A stretch of 64,000 nt of DNA from 62-47 sp044463945 (GCA_044463945.1 JBIQLW010000004.1:1-64000), one strand, 5' to 3'. Numbered from the stretch's first letter, positions 24,274-33,861 are shown. A program made the numbers and translations. The notes: a model not told the origin generated them from the sequence alone.

Positions 24274-24333
24274 GCGCCGACAAAGCCCATGCGTGGCGCG
24301 CCTGTCAACGCGATCGATGAAAAGGAGGGCGCG

Positions 24334-24903
24334 ATGCCCGCAACCTTGCTGGTGCCGCCGGCGGCCGAGCCGTGGACGGTTTCGGACGCCAAGAGTTTCC
24401 TGCGCGTCGAGCACGATGACGACGACGCGGTGATCGCGAGCCTGATCGCCTCGGCGCGCGGGCAGGTCGAGGCGCTGACGCGGCGCGGCCTGCTGACGCA
24501 GACCTGGCGGCTGACGCTCGACCGCTGGCCGGACGATGGCCGCATCGCGCCGCGGCTGGCGCCGCTGCAAGGGGTGAGCGCCGCGCGGGTCTTCAATGCC
24601 GCCGGCGTCGCCGCCGCGCTCGACACCGGACGCTTCGTCATCGACGGCGCGCGCGAGGCAATCGTCGCGCCGGCGTGGTCGCTGCCGCAGCCGGGGCGGG
24701 CAGCCGCCGGCATCGAACTCGACGTCACGGTCGGCTTCGGCGACGCGGCCGCCGACGTGCCGGAGGTGCTGCGCCACGCGGTGCGCACGCTGGTCGCGCA
24801 CTGGTACGACAACCGCGGGCTCGCCGCCATCGGCGCCAGCGTGGCGATGCTGCCCGGCAGCGTCAGCGCCATGATCGCGTCCTATCGGGTGCTGTCGCTA
24901 TGA
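24334..24903 (+). CDS. Head-tail connector / DNA-packaging-type adaptor (GTA gp6)
   Basis: 189 residues, ATG preceded by AAAGGAGGG. Matches the gp6-like connector family: EPWTVSDAKSFLRVEHDDDDAVIASLIASARGQVEALTRRGLLTQ-type N-terminal helices and a C-terminal LRHAVRTLVAHWYDNRG helix. It forms the adaptor ring under the portal. The stop overlaps the ATG of gp7. Confidence 0.85.
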   Translation: MPATLLVPPAAEPWTVSDAKSFLRVEHDDDDAVIASLIASARGQVEALTRRGLLTQTWRLTLDRWPDDGRIAPRLAPLQGVSAARVFNAAGVAAALDTGRFVIDGAREAIVAPAWSLPQPGRAAAGIELDVTVGFGDAAADVPEVLRHAVRTLVAHWYDNRGLAAIGASVAMLPGSVSAMIASYRVLSL

Positions 24904-25220
24904 TCGATCCCGGCGCGTTGAACAGGCGGCTCGTCATCGAGGCCCCGGTGGAGAGCGACGACGGGCAGGGCGGCGTGACGCGCGCTTACGCGACGTTCGC
25001 CAAGGTGTGGGCGCAGCTCGCCCCGCTCGGTGCGCGCCACGACGTCTCCGCCGACGCCGATGGCGCGGCGGTGCGCTATCGCATCGTCATGCGCTGCGGC
25101 TACGTGCTGACCTTGCAGCACCGGCTGCGCGACGGCGCGCGGCTCTATCGCATCCTGTCGCTGCGCGAGCGCGACGGCGGCCGCTTCATCGAGATCGAGG
25201 CGGAAACGCGGGTGGAGTGA
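24900..25220 (+). CDS. Phage head closure protein (GTA gp7)
   Basis: 106 residues starting at the ATGA overlap with gp6. The beta-rich SPP1 gp16-type stopper fold is suggested by LNRRLVIEAP, GGVTRAYATFAKVWAQLAPL and YRILSLRERDGG. Closes the head after packaging and joins the tail. Intact and of family length. Confidence 0.85.
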   Translation: MIDPGALNRRLVIEAPVESDDGQGGVTRAYATFAKVWAQLAPLGARHDVSADADGAAVRYRIVMRCGYVLTLQHRLRDGARLYRILSLRERDGGRFIEIEAETRVE

Positions 25221-25238
25221 CGCGGCGGCAATCGACGA

Positions 25239-25276
25239 CCGTCATGCCCGCGCAGGCGGGCATCCCGTTTCCGGTC
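25239..25276. repeat. Short palindromic repeat (GCCCGCGCAGGCGGGC type)
   Basis: GTCATGCCCGCGCAGGCGGGCATCCCG forms a short hairpin in the gap between gp7 and gp8 and resembles one arm of the family A elements. Confidence 0.5.
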
Positions 25277-25349
25277 AGATTCTGAGGCGCATCCTCTCGC
25301 GCGGAGTGCATCAGAACGACGGCTTTCTCAATCGTTCAGGATCATCATC

Positions 25350-25760
25350 ATGACCCCGGCCAATCTGGCGCTGCGCGCTGCGATCCATCACGCGCTGGTC
25401 ACCGACGCCGGCCTTGCCGCCGCGCTCGGTGGCGGCCGCGTCTACGATGCGCCGCCGCGCACTGCTGTGTTTCCCTATGTCACGCTGGGCGAGGCGCGCG
25501 TCAGCGACGCTTCCAGCGACGACGGGCCGACGCAAGAGCACCTGCTGACGCTGCACGCCTGGTCGCGCCAGGGCGGCCACAAGGAGGCGCACGCGATCGC
25601 CGGCGCGCTGTTGCAGGCGCTCGACGACGCGCCGCTGTCGCCGCACGATCATCGCCTCGTCAACCTGCGCTTTTCGGTCGCCGACATCCGCCGCGAGAAC
25701 GACGGCCGCACCTATCACGCCATCGTGCGCTTCCGCGCCGTCACCGAACCCGCCGATTAG
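25350..25760 (+). CDS. DUF3168 tail-completion protein (GTA gp8)
   Basis: 136 residues. DUF3168 features: LRAAIHHALVTDAGLAAALGG at the N-terminus, PPRTAVFPYVTLGEA, then HLLTLHAWSR and FRFRAVTE-like strands. This family forms the tail terminator between neck and tail tube. It is separated from gp7 by a repeat-containing gap. Confidence 0.88.
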   Translation: MTPANLALRAAIHHALVTDAGLAAALGGGRVYDAPPRTAVFPYVTLGEARVSDASSDDGPTQEHLLTLHAWSRQGGHKEAHAIAGALLQALDDAPLSPHDHRLVNLRFSVADIRRENDGRTYHAIVRFRAVTEPAD

Positions 25761-25771
25761 AGGAGAAATTC

Positions 25772-26179
25772 ATGGGCGCGCAAAGAGGCAAGGATCTGCT
25801 GATCAAGATGCACGACGGAACGAATTACGTCACCGTCGCGGGCTTGCGCAGCCGCAGGATCGCCTTCAAGGCCGAACTGGTCGATATCACCCACGCGGAA
25901 TCGGTCAACCGCTGGCGCGAACTGCTGGCGGGCGCGGGCGTGCGGCGCGCCTCGATTTCCGGGCGCGGGCTATTCAAGGACGCGGCCTCCGACGCGCTGG
26001 TGCGGCAGGCGTTTTTCGACGGCGCGATCAACGCCTGTCAGGCGATCGTGCCGGACTTCGGCGTGATCGAGGGCGCGTTCCAGATCGCGGGACTCGAATT
26101 TTCCGGCGAGCACAACGGCGAGGTGACGTTCGACATCTCGCTGGAGTCCGCCGGGCCGCTGACCTTCACCGCGATGTAG
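25772..26179 (+). CDS. Major tail (tube) protein, TP901-1 family (GTA gp9)
   Basis: 135 residues, ATG behind GAGGAGAAA. AQRGKDLLIKMHDGTNY, SRRIAFKAELVDITHAES and RRASISGRGLF are hallmarks of the TP901-1-type tube subunit. It polymerises into the tail tube through which DNA passes. Confidence 0.9.
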   Translation: MGAQRGKDLLIKMHDGTNYVTVAGLRSRRIAFKAELVDITHAESVNRWRELLAGAGVRRASISGRGLFKDAASDALVRQAFFDGAINACQAIVPDFGVIEGAFQIAGLEFSGEHNGEVTFDISLESAGPLTFTAM

Positions 26180-26190
26180 GGAGGTTGCTC

Positions 26191-26511
26191 ATGCCCAACA
26201 TTCATCGCGGCGAGATCGAGGCCGAGATCGGCGGCCGCCGCCGCACGCTGGTGCTGACGCTCGGCGCGCTCGCCGAACTCGAAGCCGCCTTCGGCGCTGA
26301 CGACCTTGCAGGTCTTGCTGAACGTTTCGGCTCGGGGCGGATGCGCGCGCGCGATCTGACGCGCATCATTGCCGCCGGCCTGCGTGGCGCAGGCGAAGCG
26401 GTCGGCGACGACGAGGTGGCGGCGATGACGGCGCCGGGCGGGGTGACCGCCTATGTCCGGATCGCGGCCGACCTGATCGCCGCGACGTTCGCGGACGAGG
26501 TGACGCGATGA
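26191..26511 (+). CDS. Tail assembly chaperone (GTA gp10)
   Basis: 106 residues from the ATG at 26191, chosen because GGGAGG sits 7 bases upstream; a TTG two codons earlier is less likely. MPNIHRGEIEAEIGGRRRTLVLTLGALAELEAAFG is characteristic of GTA gp10. The stop overlaps the next ATG. In siphophages this position encodes chaperones that hold the tape measure before tube assembly. Confidence 0.85.
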   Translation: MPNIHRGEIEAEIGGRRRTLVLTLGALAELEAAFGADDLAGLAERFGSGRMRARDLTRIIAAGLRGAGEAVGDDEVAAMTAPGGVTAYVRIAADLIAATFADEVTR

Positions 26512-26720
26512 AACCCTTTCCCTGGCGCGCGGCGATCGGCTTCGGGCTCGGCGTGCTGCGGCTTGCGCCGGACGATTTCTGGCGCATGACGCCGCGCGAA
26601 CTGGCGTGCGCGGTGGCCGCGGTGCGCGGCCCCGGCCCCGCGCCGCCGCTTGAGCGCGCCGCGTTCGATGAACTGATGCGCCAGTTTCCCGATTTCAAGG
26701 AGACGCCCGATGGCCGATGA
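26508..26720 (+). CDS. Rcc01693-type tail chaperone partner (GTA gp10.1)
   Basis: 70 residues starting in the ATGA overlap with gp10. FPWRAAIGFGLGVLRLAPDDFWRMTPREL is the hallmark of the small rcc01693 family, positioned just before the tape measure, where siphophages use a two-part (G/GT-like) chaperone. It overlaps gp11 by 11 bases. Confidence 0.85.
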   Translation: MKPFPWRAAIGFGLGVLRLAPDDFWRMTPRELACAVAAVRGPGPAPPLERAAFDELMRQFPDFKETPDGR

Positions 26721-27297
26721 CATTGACCTGCTCGACACCGCGAGCACGCTCGACAGCGTGAACCTGAAGACGCGCGATCTCGCGTCGAGCGCCAACAGTT
26801 TCGCCCGCGCCATGACCTCGGCGTTCTCGTCGTCGATCACCGGCGGCAAGCAGTTCGACGACGTGCTGAAGTCGCTGGCGCTGCGGCTGTCCGATCTCGC
26901 GGTGCGACTGGCCTTCAAGCCGTTGACCAGCGCGCTCGGCAGCGGCATCGAGAGCCTGCTCGGCGGGCTGACCGGGATCAGCGGCAGCGCGTCGTCATCG
27001 GCGATGGCGGCGGCGTCGGGCGCGGTGAAGCCGTTCGCGGCCGGCGGTGTGATCGGCACGCCGACCTACTTTCCGCTGCTCGACGGCGGCGTCGGCCTCG
27101 CCGGCGAGGCCGGGCCCGAGGCCATCATGCCGCTGAAGCGCGGCCCCGACGGCCGCCTGGGCGTCAGCGGCACCGGCGGCGGCAACATCATCACGGTGCA
27201 GATCGCGACCCCGGACGTCGAAAGCTTCCGCCGCTCGGAAAGCTACGTCACCGGCCAGATTGCCCGCGCGGTCGCGCGCGGACACCGGAGCTTGTAG
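26710..27297 (+). CDS. Short tail tape measure protein (GTA gp11)
   Basis: 195 residues, short as in GTAs, predicting a short tail. N-terminal helices (LDTASTLDSVNLKTRDLASSANSFARAM) precede a hydrophobic block, and the C-terminal FAAGGVIGTPTYFPLLDGGVGLAGEAGPEAIMPLKR-type motif (here split for brevity: AAGGVIGTPT, GEAGPEAIMPL) is classic for tape measures. Confidence 0.88.
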   Translation: MADDIDLLDTASTLDSVNLKTRDLASSANSFARAMTSAFSSSITGGKQFDDVLKSLALRLSDLAVRLAFKPLTSALGSGIESLLGGLTGISGSASSSAMAAASGAVKPFAAGGVIGTPTYFPLLDGGVGLAGEAGPEAIMPLKRGPDGRLGVSGTGGGNIITVQIATPDVESFRRSESYVTGQIARAVARGHRSL

Positions 27298-27360
27298 GCG
27301 GCTTTCCACGCGAGCCGTTATCTGAGAGTCCGACCGGGAAATGAATGGACAACACGAAAG

Positions 27361-27470
27361 ACGTCATGCTCCGCGAAGGCGGAGCATCCAGTACTCCATA
27401 TCGAATCAGATTTTCCTTAATACCTGCACGGAGTACTGGATCGTCCGCTTTCGCGGACGATGACGCCTCG
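27361..27470. repeat. Intergenic palindromic repeat, family B, copy 1
   Basis: CATGCTCCGCGAAGGCGGAGCAT and CGTCCGCTTTCGCGGACGAT hairpins flank a pair of inverted CAGTACTCC / GGAGTACTGG arms. A related copy is at 29.3 kb. It breaks the otherwise tight gene packing between gp11 and gp12. Confidence 0.75.
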
Positions 27471-27536
27471 TTTCCTATCAGGCTCCGAGGCCCGAGCGAC
27501 GGATGTCGCGAGACGTGATCTTTCACGGACATTGCC

Positions 27537-28178
27537 ATGACCGCATTTCACGAGGTGCTGTTTCCGCTCGATGTCGCGCTGAAAAGCGCGGGCGGGCCGG
27601 AGCGGCGCACCGACATCGTTTCGTTCGGCTCGGGGCGCGAGGAGCGCAACGCGCGCTGGGCGCATTCGCGGCGGCGCTACGACGCCGGCTATGGCGTCAA
27701 GACGCTCAGCGAATTGCAGCGCGTGGTGGCGTTCTTCGAGGAGCGGCGCGGCCAGCTTCACGGCTTCCGCTGGCGCGACCGGCTCGACTGGACCTCGGGG
27801 CTGAGCGGCGAGGCGATCTCGCCGCTCGATCAGGGTATCGGCGTCGGCAACGGCACGGCAAAGAGCTTCCAACTGGTGAAGACCTATGGCGCGGGCTTTG
27901 CTCCGTATTCGCGGCCGATCGTCAAGCCGGTCGCGGGCAGCGTGCGTGTCGCCGTCGATCATGTCGAGGTGGCGGAGGGCGTGGCGTTCGATTGCGACGC
28001 TTTGAGCGGCATCGTGACGTTTCGCGCCGGCCACGTTCCGGCGGCGGGCAAGGCGGTCACCGCCGGCTTCCGCTTCGACGTGCCGGTGCGCTTCGATACC
28101 GACTATCTCGAAGTCGATCTGTCGGCGTTTACCGCCGGGGCGATCCCGAAGATTCCATTGGTCGAAATCAAGGTCTAA
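27537..28178 (+). CDS. DUF2460 distal tail protein (GTA gp12)
   Basis: 213 residues. DUF2460 features include FHEVLFPLDVALKS, RRTDIVSFGSGREERNARWAHSRRRYDAGYG and FFEERRGQLHGFRWRD. Distal-tail-type protein that joins the tube to the baseplate hub. Complete. Confidence 0.92.
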   Translation: MTAFHEVLFPLDVALKSAGGPERRTDIVSFGSGREERNARWAHSRRRYDAGYGVKTLSELQRVVAFFEERRGQLHGFRWRDRLDWTSGLSGEAISPLDQGIGVGNGTAKSFQLVKTYGAGFAPYSRPIVKPVAGSVRVAVDHVEVAEGVAFDCDALSGIVTFRAGHVPAAGKAVTAGFRFDVPVRFDTDYLEVDLSAFTAGAIPKIPLVEIKV

Positions 28179-28223
28179 TCCTTTCGGTGCTCGAAGATAC
28201 GCAGGCGTCGCAAGCGCATTGGG

Positions 28224-28313
28224 CGTCATGCCCGGACTTGATCCGGGCATCCATCGAAACCTCACATCATTTTCCTTGAACGATGGATCACCGGGTCAAG
28301 CCCGGTGATGACA
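28224..28313. repeat. Intergenic palindromic repeat, family A, copy 4
   Basis: TGCCCGGACTTGATCCGGGCA on the left and ACCGGGTCAAGCCCGGT on the right, separated by an AT-rich spacer. Lies between gp12 and gp13. Confidence 0.75.
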
Positions 28314-28338
28314 CGTCGTCATGTTGGAGACACGTCTC

Positions 28339-29238
28339 ATGCGTCCGATCCCTTCCGCGTTGCAGGCGAAGCTCGATTCCGGCGTCACGACACTCGCGCA
28401 TTGCTGGGTGCTGACACGCCGCGACGGCACGGTGCAGGGGTTCACCGATCACGACCAGGACATTGTCATCAGCGGTGTCGTCTGCCGCGCCGGCACCGGC
28501 TTCACCGCGTCCGAGGCCGCCAGCAAGTTCGATCTCTCGGTAACCGGCGCGGAGGTGTCCGGCGCGCTGGCCGACAGTTCGCTGACCGAGGCCGATCTTG
28601 CCGCCGGGCGCTACGACGCGGCGGCGGTCGAAAGCTGGCTGGTGGACTGGAGCGAGCCGGGCCTGCGCGTGCTCACCGCGCGCGGCTCGCTCGGCGAGGT
28701 GCGGCGCGAGGGCGCGGCCTTCACCGCCGAACTGCGCGGCCTTGCCGACCGGCTGTCGCAGGAGAGCGGCCGCTATTACACCGCGCGCTGCGCCGCCGAT
28801 CTCGGCGACGGGCGCTGCAACGTCAATCTCACCGCGGCGGCCTGGCGCGGCACCGGCAAGGTCGCCGCGCTCACCGCCACCTCGCAGTTCATCGCCACGG
28901 GGCTCGACAGCTTCGCCGCCGGCTGGTTCAGCGCCGGACGGTTGAGCTGGACCTCGGGCGCCAACACCGGAACGTCGGTCGAGATCAAGCAGCACAGCAT
29001 CGAGGGCGGCCATGCCGTGCTGTCGCTGTGGCAGGCGATGGCGGAGACGATCGGCGCGGGCGATGGCTTCGTGGTGACGGCGGGATGCGACAAGACGCTT
29101 GCGACCTGCCGCGACCGCTTCGCCAACACGGCCAACTTCCGCGGCTTCCCGCACATCCCCGGCAACGATTTCGTCATCAGCTATCCGACACCGGGGAACG
29201 GCGACATCGAGTCGCTGCTCAGACGATCGAAGGGCTAG
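28339..29238 (+). CDS. DUF2163 baseplate hub protein (GTA gp13)
   Basis: 299 residues from the ATG at 28339, which has GGAG ten bases upstream; the ATG at 28321 lacks a ribosome site. DUF2163/BR0599-type motifs: LAHCWVLTRRDGTVQGFTDHDQDI at the N-terminus and the C-terminal ATCRDRFANTANFRGFPHIPGND-type region with two cysteines (C in GCDKT and TCRDRF) that bind an Fe-S cluster in related tail hubs. Intact. Confidence 0.9.
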   Translation: MRPIPSALQAKLDSGVTTLAHCWVLTRRDGTVQGFTDHDQDIVISGVVCRAGTGFTASEAASKFDLSVTGAEVSGALADSSLTEADLAAGRYDAAAVESWLVDWSEPGLRVLTARGSLGEVRREGAAFTAELRGLADRLSQESGRYYTARCAADLGDGRCNVNLTAAAWRGTGKVAALTATSQFIATGLDSFAAGWFSAGRLSWTSGANTGTSVEIKQHSIEGGHAVLSLWQAMAETIGAGDGFVVTAGCDKTLATCRDRFANTANFRGFPHIPGNDFVISYPTPGNGDIESLLRRSKG

Positions 29239-29555
29239 CTTTGACGATGGGTCATTTGCGTCCGGCCTGTACGGGCGGGGGAGCATTTGACGGGAAACGA
29301 GGCGTCATCGTCCGCCAACGGGTCCGCGCAAAGCGCGGCCCGATGACAGGCTCCGGCGGACGATCCAGTAATCCGGGACGTGTGTGATGAAATCCAGCCC
29401 CGGGGGTACTGGATGCTCCGCCTTCGCGGAGCATGACGGTTTTCGTGTTGCGGCGCGGTCCGGCTCCGCGGCGCATCGTGAAGAACGCTGCACCGCGTCC
29501 TAGGACGCAAACCTTCGCCTCACCACGTTTGCCTCGACTTGAAGGAAAGCACCCC
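29239..29555. other. Intergenic region filled by a family B repeat
   Basis: 317 bases between gp13 and gp14. Most of it (29303-29438) is repeat; the remainder shows only a Shine-Dalgarno (GAAGGAAA) before gp14. No gene. Confidence 0.6.
29303..29438. repeat. Intergenic palindromic repeat, family B, copy 2
   Basis: Contains CGTCATCGTCCGC...GCGGACGATCCAGTA and GTACTGGATGCTCCGCCTTCGCGGAGCATGACG, the same arms as the 27.4 kb copy in another arrangement. Confidence 0.75.
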
Positions 29556-29999
29556 ATGCCAACTCCCGTCACCCGCGACGCCATCGTTGCCGAGGCGCGC
29601 GAATGGATCGGCACGCGCTATCGCCATCAGGCGTCGGTGAAAGGCGTCGGCTGCGATTGCCTCGGGCTGGTGCGCGGCGTGTGGCGCGCCTGTGTCGGGG
29701 CGGAGCCGGAACTGCCGCCGCCTTACGCGCCGGACTGGGCCGAGGCGCGCGGCGAGGAGACGCTGGCGGCGGCCGCGCTGCGCCATCTCGTTCCGGTGCC
29801 GCGCGACCAGTTTGCCGCCGGCGACGTGCTGCTGTTCCGCTGGCGCGCCGGTTACGTCGCCAAGCACGTCGCCATCGCCACCGCTGACGGCACCATGATC
29901 CATGCCCATGACGGGGCCGTGGTGTGCGAGGTGGCGCTCGCGCCGTGGTGGCGTCGGCGTCTGGCTTACGCTTTCTCGTTTCCCGGAGTGCTCGACTGA
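29556..29999 (+). CDS. NlpC/P60 family cell-wall peptidase of the tail (GTA gp14)
   Basis: 147 residues from the ATG at 29556. Papain-like NlpC/P60 fold: nucleophile C35 in GCDCLGLVRGVW and H104 in KHVAIAT. Tail-tip peptidoglycan hydrolase that opens the cell wall during DNA delivery. Its TGA overlaps the ATG of gp15. Confidence 0.92.
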   Translation: MPTPVTRDAIVAEAREWIGTRYRHQASVKGVGCDCLGLVRGVWRACVGAEPELPPPYAPDWAEARGEETLAAAALRHLVPVPRDQFAAGDVLLFRWRAGYVAKHVAIATADGTMIHAHDGAVVCEVALAPWWRRRLAYAFSFPGVLD

Positions 30000-32900
30000 T
30001 GGCTGCGCTTGTTCTGTCGGTTGCCGGTGGCGCGATCGGCGCGATGTTCGGGCCGGTCGGCGCCATCGCCGGCCGCATCGCCGGCGCGCTGGTCGGCAAT
30101 GCGGTCGATCGCGCGGTGTTCGGCCCCGGCGACCGCGCCGTGGACGGCCCGCGTCTCGCCGATCTCGACGTCATGGCTTCGACCGAGGGCGCGCCGGTCC
30201 CGCGCGTCTATGGCCGCGCGCGGCTGTCCGGCCAGGTGATCTGGGCGACGCCGCTGGAGGAGGTGGTGTCCACCGAAAGCGCCTCGGCCGGCGGCAAGGG
30301 CGGGATGTTCGGCGGGCCGACGACGACGGTGACGACCTACACCTATTTCGCCAATTTCGCGGTCGGCCTGTGCGAGGGCCGGATCGCCCGCGTCGGCCGC
30401 ATCTGGGCCGACGGCAAGCTGCTGGACACGACCGGGCTCAACTTCCGCATCCATACCGGCAGCGAAACGCAGGCTCCCGACGGCCTGATCGTGGCGCACG
30501 AGGGCGCCGGCAACGCGCCGGCCTATCGCGGCACGGCTTACGTCGTGTTCGAGCGGATGCCGCTGGCCGATTTCGGCAATCGCATCCCGCAACTGTCGTT
30601 CGAGATCGTCCGCCCGGTCGGGCGGCTGGAAAAAATGGCGCGCGCGGTGACGCTGATCCCCGGCACCACCGAGTTCGGCTACGAGCCGGGGCGGGTGATG
30701 ACGCTGCTCGGGCCGGGACAATCGGCCAACGAGAACCGCCACGTCGCGCACGCGGCTTCCGACGTCGAGGCCGCGCTCGACGATCTGCAAGGCGTGTGCC
30801 CCAACGTCGAGCGGGTCGCGGTGGTGGTGGCATGGTTCGGCTCCGATCTGCGCGCCGCCCATTGCGTGGTGCGGCCGGGCATCGACAACAGGGTGAAGCA
30901 GACCGGCGGCGCCACCTGGTCGGTGGACGTCGTCGTGCGCCAGACCGCTTATCTGGTGTCGCAGGTGAACGGTCGCCCGGCCTACGGCGGCACGCCGTCC
31001 GACGACAGCGTCATCCACCTGATCGCGGAGTTGAAGGCGCGTGGCCTCAAGGTGACGTTCTATCCGTTCGTGATGATGGACATTCCCGCCGGCAATGCTC
31101 TGCCCGACCCGTGGACCGGCGCGGCGTCGCAGCCGCCTTATCCGTGGCGCGGCCGCATCACCTGCGATCCCGCGCCGGGGCGGCCCGGCTCGCCGCAGGG
31201 CACCGCCGGCGTGGCGGATCAGGTCGCGGCGTTCTTCAGCGGCGGCGTGTGGAACTATCGCCGCATGGTGCTGCATTACGCCAACCTGGTGCAGGCCGCC
31301 GGCGGCGTCGACGCCTTCCTGATCGGCTCCGAACTGAAGGGGCTGACGCGGCTTCGCTCCGGCTCCGGGGTCTATCCGGCGGTGAATGCGCTGGTGACGC
31401 TGGCCGCGGACGTCAAGGCCATCGTCGGCGGCGCGACGAAAGTGACCTACGGCGCGGACTGGACCGAATACGGCGCCGACGTGGTCGATGCCGGCGCGAA
31501 TGAAGTGCGCTTTCCGCTCGACCGCTTATGGAGTTCGCCGGCGATCGACGTGGTCGGCATCGACAACTACGCGCCGCTCGCCGACTGGCGCGACGATGCG
31601 CAACATCTCGATGTGCAGGCGGCATCCTCGACCTACGATCTCGCGTATCTGGCGAACAACGTCGCCGCCGGCGAGGGTTACGACTGGTACTATCCGAACG
31701 ACGCCGCGCGCGTCGCGCAGACGCGCGTGCCGATCACCGACGGCCTCGGCAAGCCGTGGGTCTTCCGCGTCAAGGATTTCTGGAACTGGTGGGCGAACCG
31801 GCACTTTGAGCGGGTCGGCGGCGTCGAGCTTGAGACGCCGACGGGCTGGGTGCCGCGCGGCAAGCCGATCTGGATCACCGAGGTCGGCTGTCCGGCGGTG
31901 GACAAGGGCGCCAACCAGCCCAGCGTGTTTCCCGATCCGAAATCGTCGGAGAATTTCGCGCCGTATTTCTCCAACGGCGCGCGCGACGATCTGATCCAGC
32001 GGCGCTTCCTCGAAGCGTTCCTCGGCGCGTTCGATCCGGCGTTCGGCGCCAGCGAGGCGCGCAATCCGGTGTCGCCGGTCTATGGCGGGCGCATGATCGA
32101 GGTCTCGGCGATCCATCTGTGGACCTGGGACGCGCGGCCCTATCCGCTGTTTCCCGCGGCCGAGGAGGTGTGGAGCGACGGGCCGAACTGGCAGGCCGGC
32201 CACTGGCTCACCGGACGGCTCGGCGGCGCGCCGCTCGACGCGCTGGTGGCGGCGATCCTGAGCGACGCGGGCGTTACCGGTATCGACGCAACGGCGCTGC
32301 GCGACAGCTGCGACGGCTATGTGGTGGACCGGCCGATGTCGCCGCGCGCGATGATCGATCCGCTGGCGATGGCCTATGCGTTCGAGGCCACCGCCGCCGA
32401 CGGCACGCTGCGTTTCATCCAGCGCGGGGGCGCGCCGGTCGCGGAGATCGACGAGGACGAGTTGGTGCTGCCGGGCGAGGGCGCGCCGGCGCGGCTGACG
32501 CGGGCGCAGGAAACCGAACTGCCGCGCGAGGCGGCGTTCGGCTTCACCGATGCGTCGATCGACTACCGCCGCTCGGCGGTCAGTTCGCGCCGGCTGGTCG
32601 GCGGCGCCAGCTGCGCCGTTCGCTCCGACCTCGCGGTGGTGAGCCACGACGCGGGGATGACGCGCCGCGCCGAGATCTGGTTGCAGGACCTGTGGGCCGG
32701 GCGCGAAACCATCGCGTTCGGTCTCGGGATGCGCCGGCTGGCGCTGGCGCCGGGCGATGTCGTCGCGGTGACGCTGAAAGGCCGCCGGCGGCTGTTCGAG
32801 ATCGACGCGCTGGTGGATACCCAATCGCGCAGCATCACCGCGCGCGGCATCGATCCCGACGTGTTCGCGGTGCCGCTATTGCCGCCGCGCCGCGCAACCG

Positions 32901-33850
32901 CGGTGATGCCGCCCGCGCTCGGCCCGCCCTATGTGCTGGCGCTCGACCTGCCGGCTTATGACGCGACGCAGCCGGTGCTGACCTGGCTTGCGGTGTTCGC
33001 CAATCCGTGGCCCGGCTCGGTTACGATCTGGCGCTCCAGCGACGGCGCGGGCTATCGGCCGATCGCCGCGGCGACCGTCCCCGCCATCGTCGGCGAGACG
33101 CTGGATCCGTTGCCGCGCGGCGTGCCGGCGTGCTGGAACGCGGCCGCGAGTTTGCGCGTGCGCCTCTACGGCGGCGCGCTGACCTCAGCCAGCGACGCCC
33201 GGGTGCTCGACGGCGCCAACGGCGCGGCGATCCGTAATCCCGACGGCGCATGGGAGATCATCCAGTTCGCCGGCGCCGAACTGATCGACGGCAACACCTA
33301 TCGGCTGTCGCGCCTGTTGCGCGGCCAGGCCGGCAGCGAACACGCCATCACCGACATGCTGCCCGCCGGCGCGCCGTTCGTGGCGCTCGACCGCAGCCTG
33401 GTGCCGCTGGCGAGCGGGCTCGATCCGTTGGGCCGCACGCTCGATCTGCGCATCGTCGCCAGCAGCCGCAGCCACGACGACGTCGCGGCGGTGGCGCTCA
33501 ATGTGACGCCGGGACCGACCGCGCTGCGGCCGTTCGCGCCGAGCCATCTCAGGGCGGAGCGCGAGGACGACGGCGTGCGTCTGTCGTGGATCCGCCGCAC
33601 CCGGCTCGACGGCGACGGCTGGGATATCGAGGTGCCGCTCGGCGAGGACAGCGAAGCCTATCGTGTCGACATCCTGTCGGGCGCGAGCGTGGTGCGCACC
33701 ATCCTGTGCGCCGCGCCCGAAGCGCTTTACGCCAACGCCGACGAGCTGGCGGATTTCGGCGCGCCGCAAGCAACCTTGCGCGTTCGCGTCGCGCAACTCT
33801 CCCGCACCGTCGGCGCGGGCTTTCCGACCGAACGCACTCTCACCCTGTGA
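29999..33850 (+). CDS. Baseplate megatron / host-specificity protein (GTA gp15)
   Basis: 1283 residues from the ATG at 29999, overlapping the gp14 stop. The Gly/Ala-rich hydrophobic start (VLSVAGGAIGAMFGPVGAIAG) is typical. Residues about 440-740 contain the GTA TIM-barrel-like domain (VTYGADWTEYG, VVGIDNYAPLADWRD, WITEVGCPAVDKGA); about 770-950 the phage-tail_3 region; the rest is Fn3/beta-rich. It forms the central hub and receptor-facing tip. No frameshift seen. Confidence 0.93.
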   Translation: MAALVLSVAGGAIGAMFGPVGAIAGRIAGALVGNAVDRAVFGPGDRAVDGPRLADLDVMASTEGAPVPRVYGRARLSGQVIWATPLEEVVSTESASAGGKGGMFGGPTTTVTTYTYFANFAVGLCEGRIARVGRIWADGKLLDTTGLNFRIHTGSETQAPDGLIVAHEGAGNAPAYRGTAYVVFERMPLADFGNRIPQLSFEIVRPVGRLEKMARAVTLIPGTTEFGYEPGRVMTLLGPGQSANENRHVAHAASDVEAALDDLQGVCPNVERVAVVVAWFGSDLRAAHCVVRPGIDNRVKQTGGATWSVDVVVRQTAYLVSQVNGRPAYGGTPSDDSVIHLIAELKARGLKVTFYPFVMMDIPAGNALPDPWTGAASQPPYPWRGRITCDPAPGRPGSPQGTAGVADQVAAFFSGGVWNYRRMVLHYANLVQAAGGVDAFLIGSELKGLTRLRSGSGVYPAVNALVTLAADVKAIVGGATKVTYGADWTEYGADVVDAGANEVRFPLDRLWSSPAIDVVGIDNYAPLADWRDDAQHLDVQAASSTYDLAYLANNVAAGEGYDWYYPNDAARVAQTRVPITDGLGKPWVFRVKDFWNWWANRHFERVGGVELETPTGWVPRGKPIWITEVGCPAVDKGANQPSVFPDPKSSENFAPYFSNGARDDLIQRRFLEAFLGAFDPAFGASEARNPVSPVYGGRMIEVSAIHLWTWDARPYPLFPAAEEVWSDGPNWQAGHWLTGRLGGAPLDALVAAILSDAGVTGIDATALRDSCDGYVVDRPMSPRAMIDPLAMAYAFEATAADGTLRFIQRGGAPVAEIDEDELVLPGEGAPARLTRAQETELPREAAFGFTDASIDYRRSAVSSRRLVGGASCAVRSDLAVVSHDAGMTRRAEIWLQDLWAGRETIAFGLGMRRLALAPGDVVAVTLKGRRRLFEIDALVDTQSRSITARGIDPDVFAVPLLPPRRATAVMPPALGPPYVLALDLPAYDATQPVLTWLAVFANPWPGSVTIWRSSDGAGYRPIAAATVPAIVGETLDPLPRGVPACWNAAASLRVRLYGGALTSASDARVLDGANGAAIRNPDGAWEIIQFAGAELIDGNTYRLSRLLRGQAGSEHAITDMLPAGAPFVALDRSLVPLASGLDPLGRTLDLRIVASSRSHDDVAAVALNVTPGPTALRPFAPSHLRAEREDDGVRLSWIRRTRLDGDGWDIEVPLGEDSEAYRVDILSGASVVRTILCAAPEALYANADELADFGAPQATLRVRVAQLSRTVGAGFPTERTLTL

Positions 33851-33861
33851 GCCATCACATC

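Noticed and set aside
28305..29387. 360-codon frame overlapping the DUF2163 gene
   Set aside because: Arg-rich translation in an alternative frame of gp13, with no similarity to any family.
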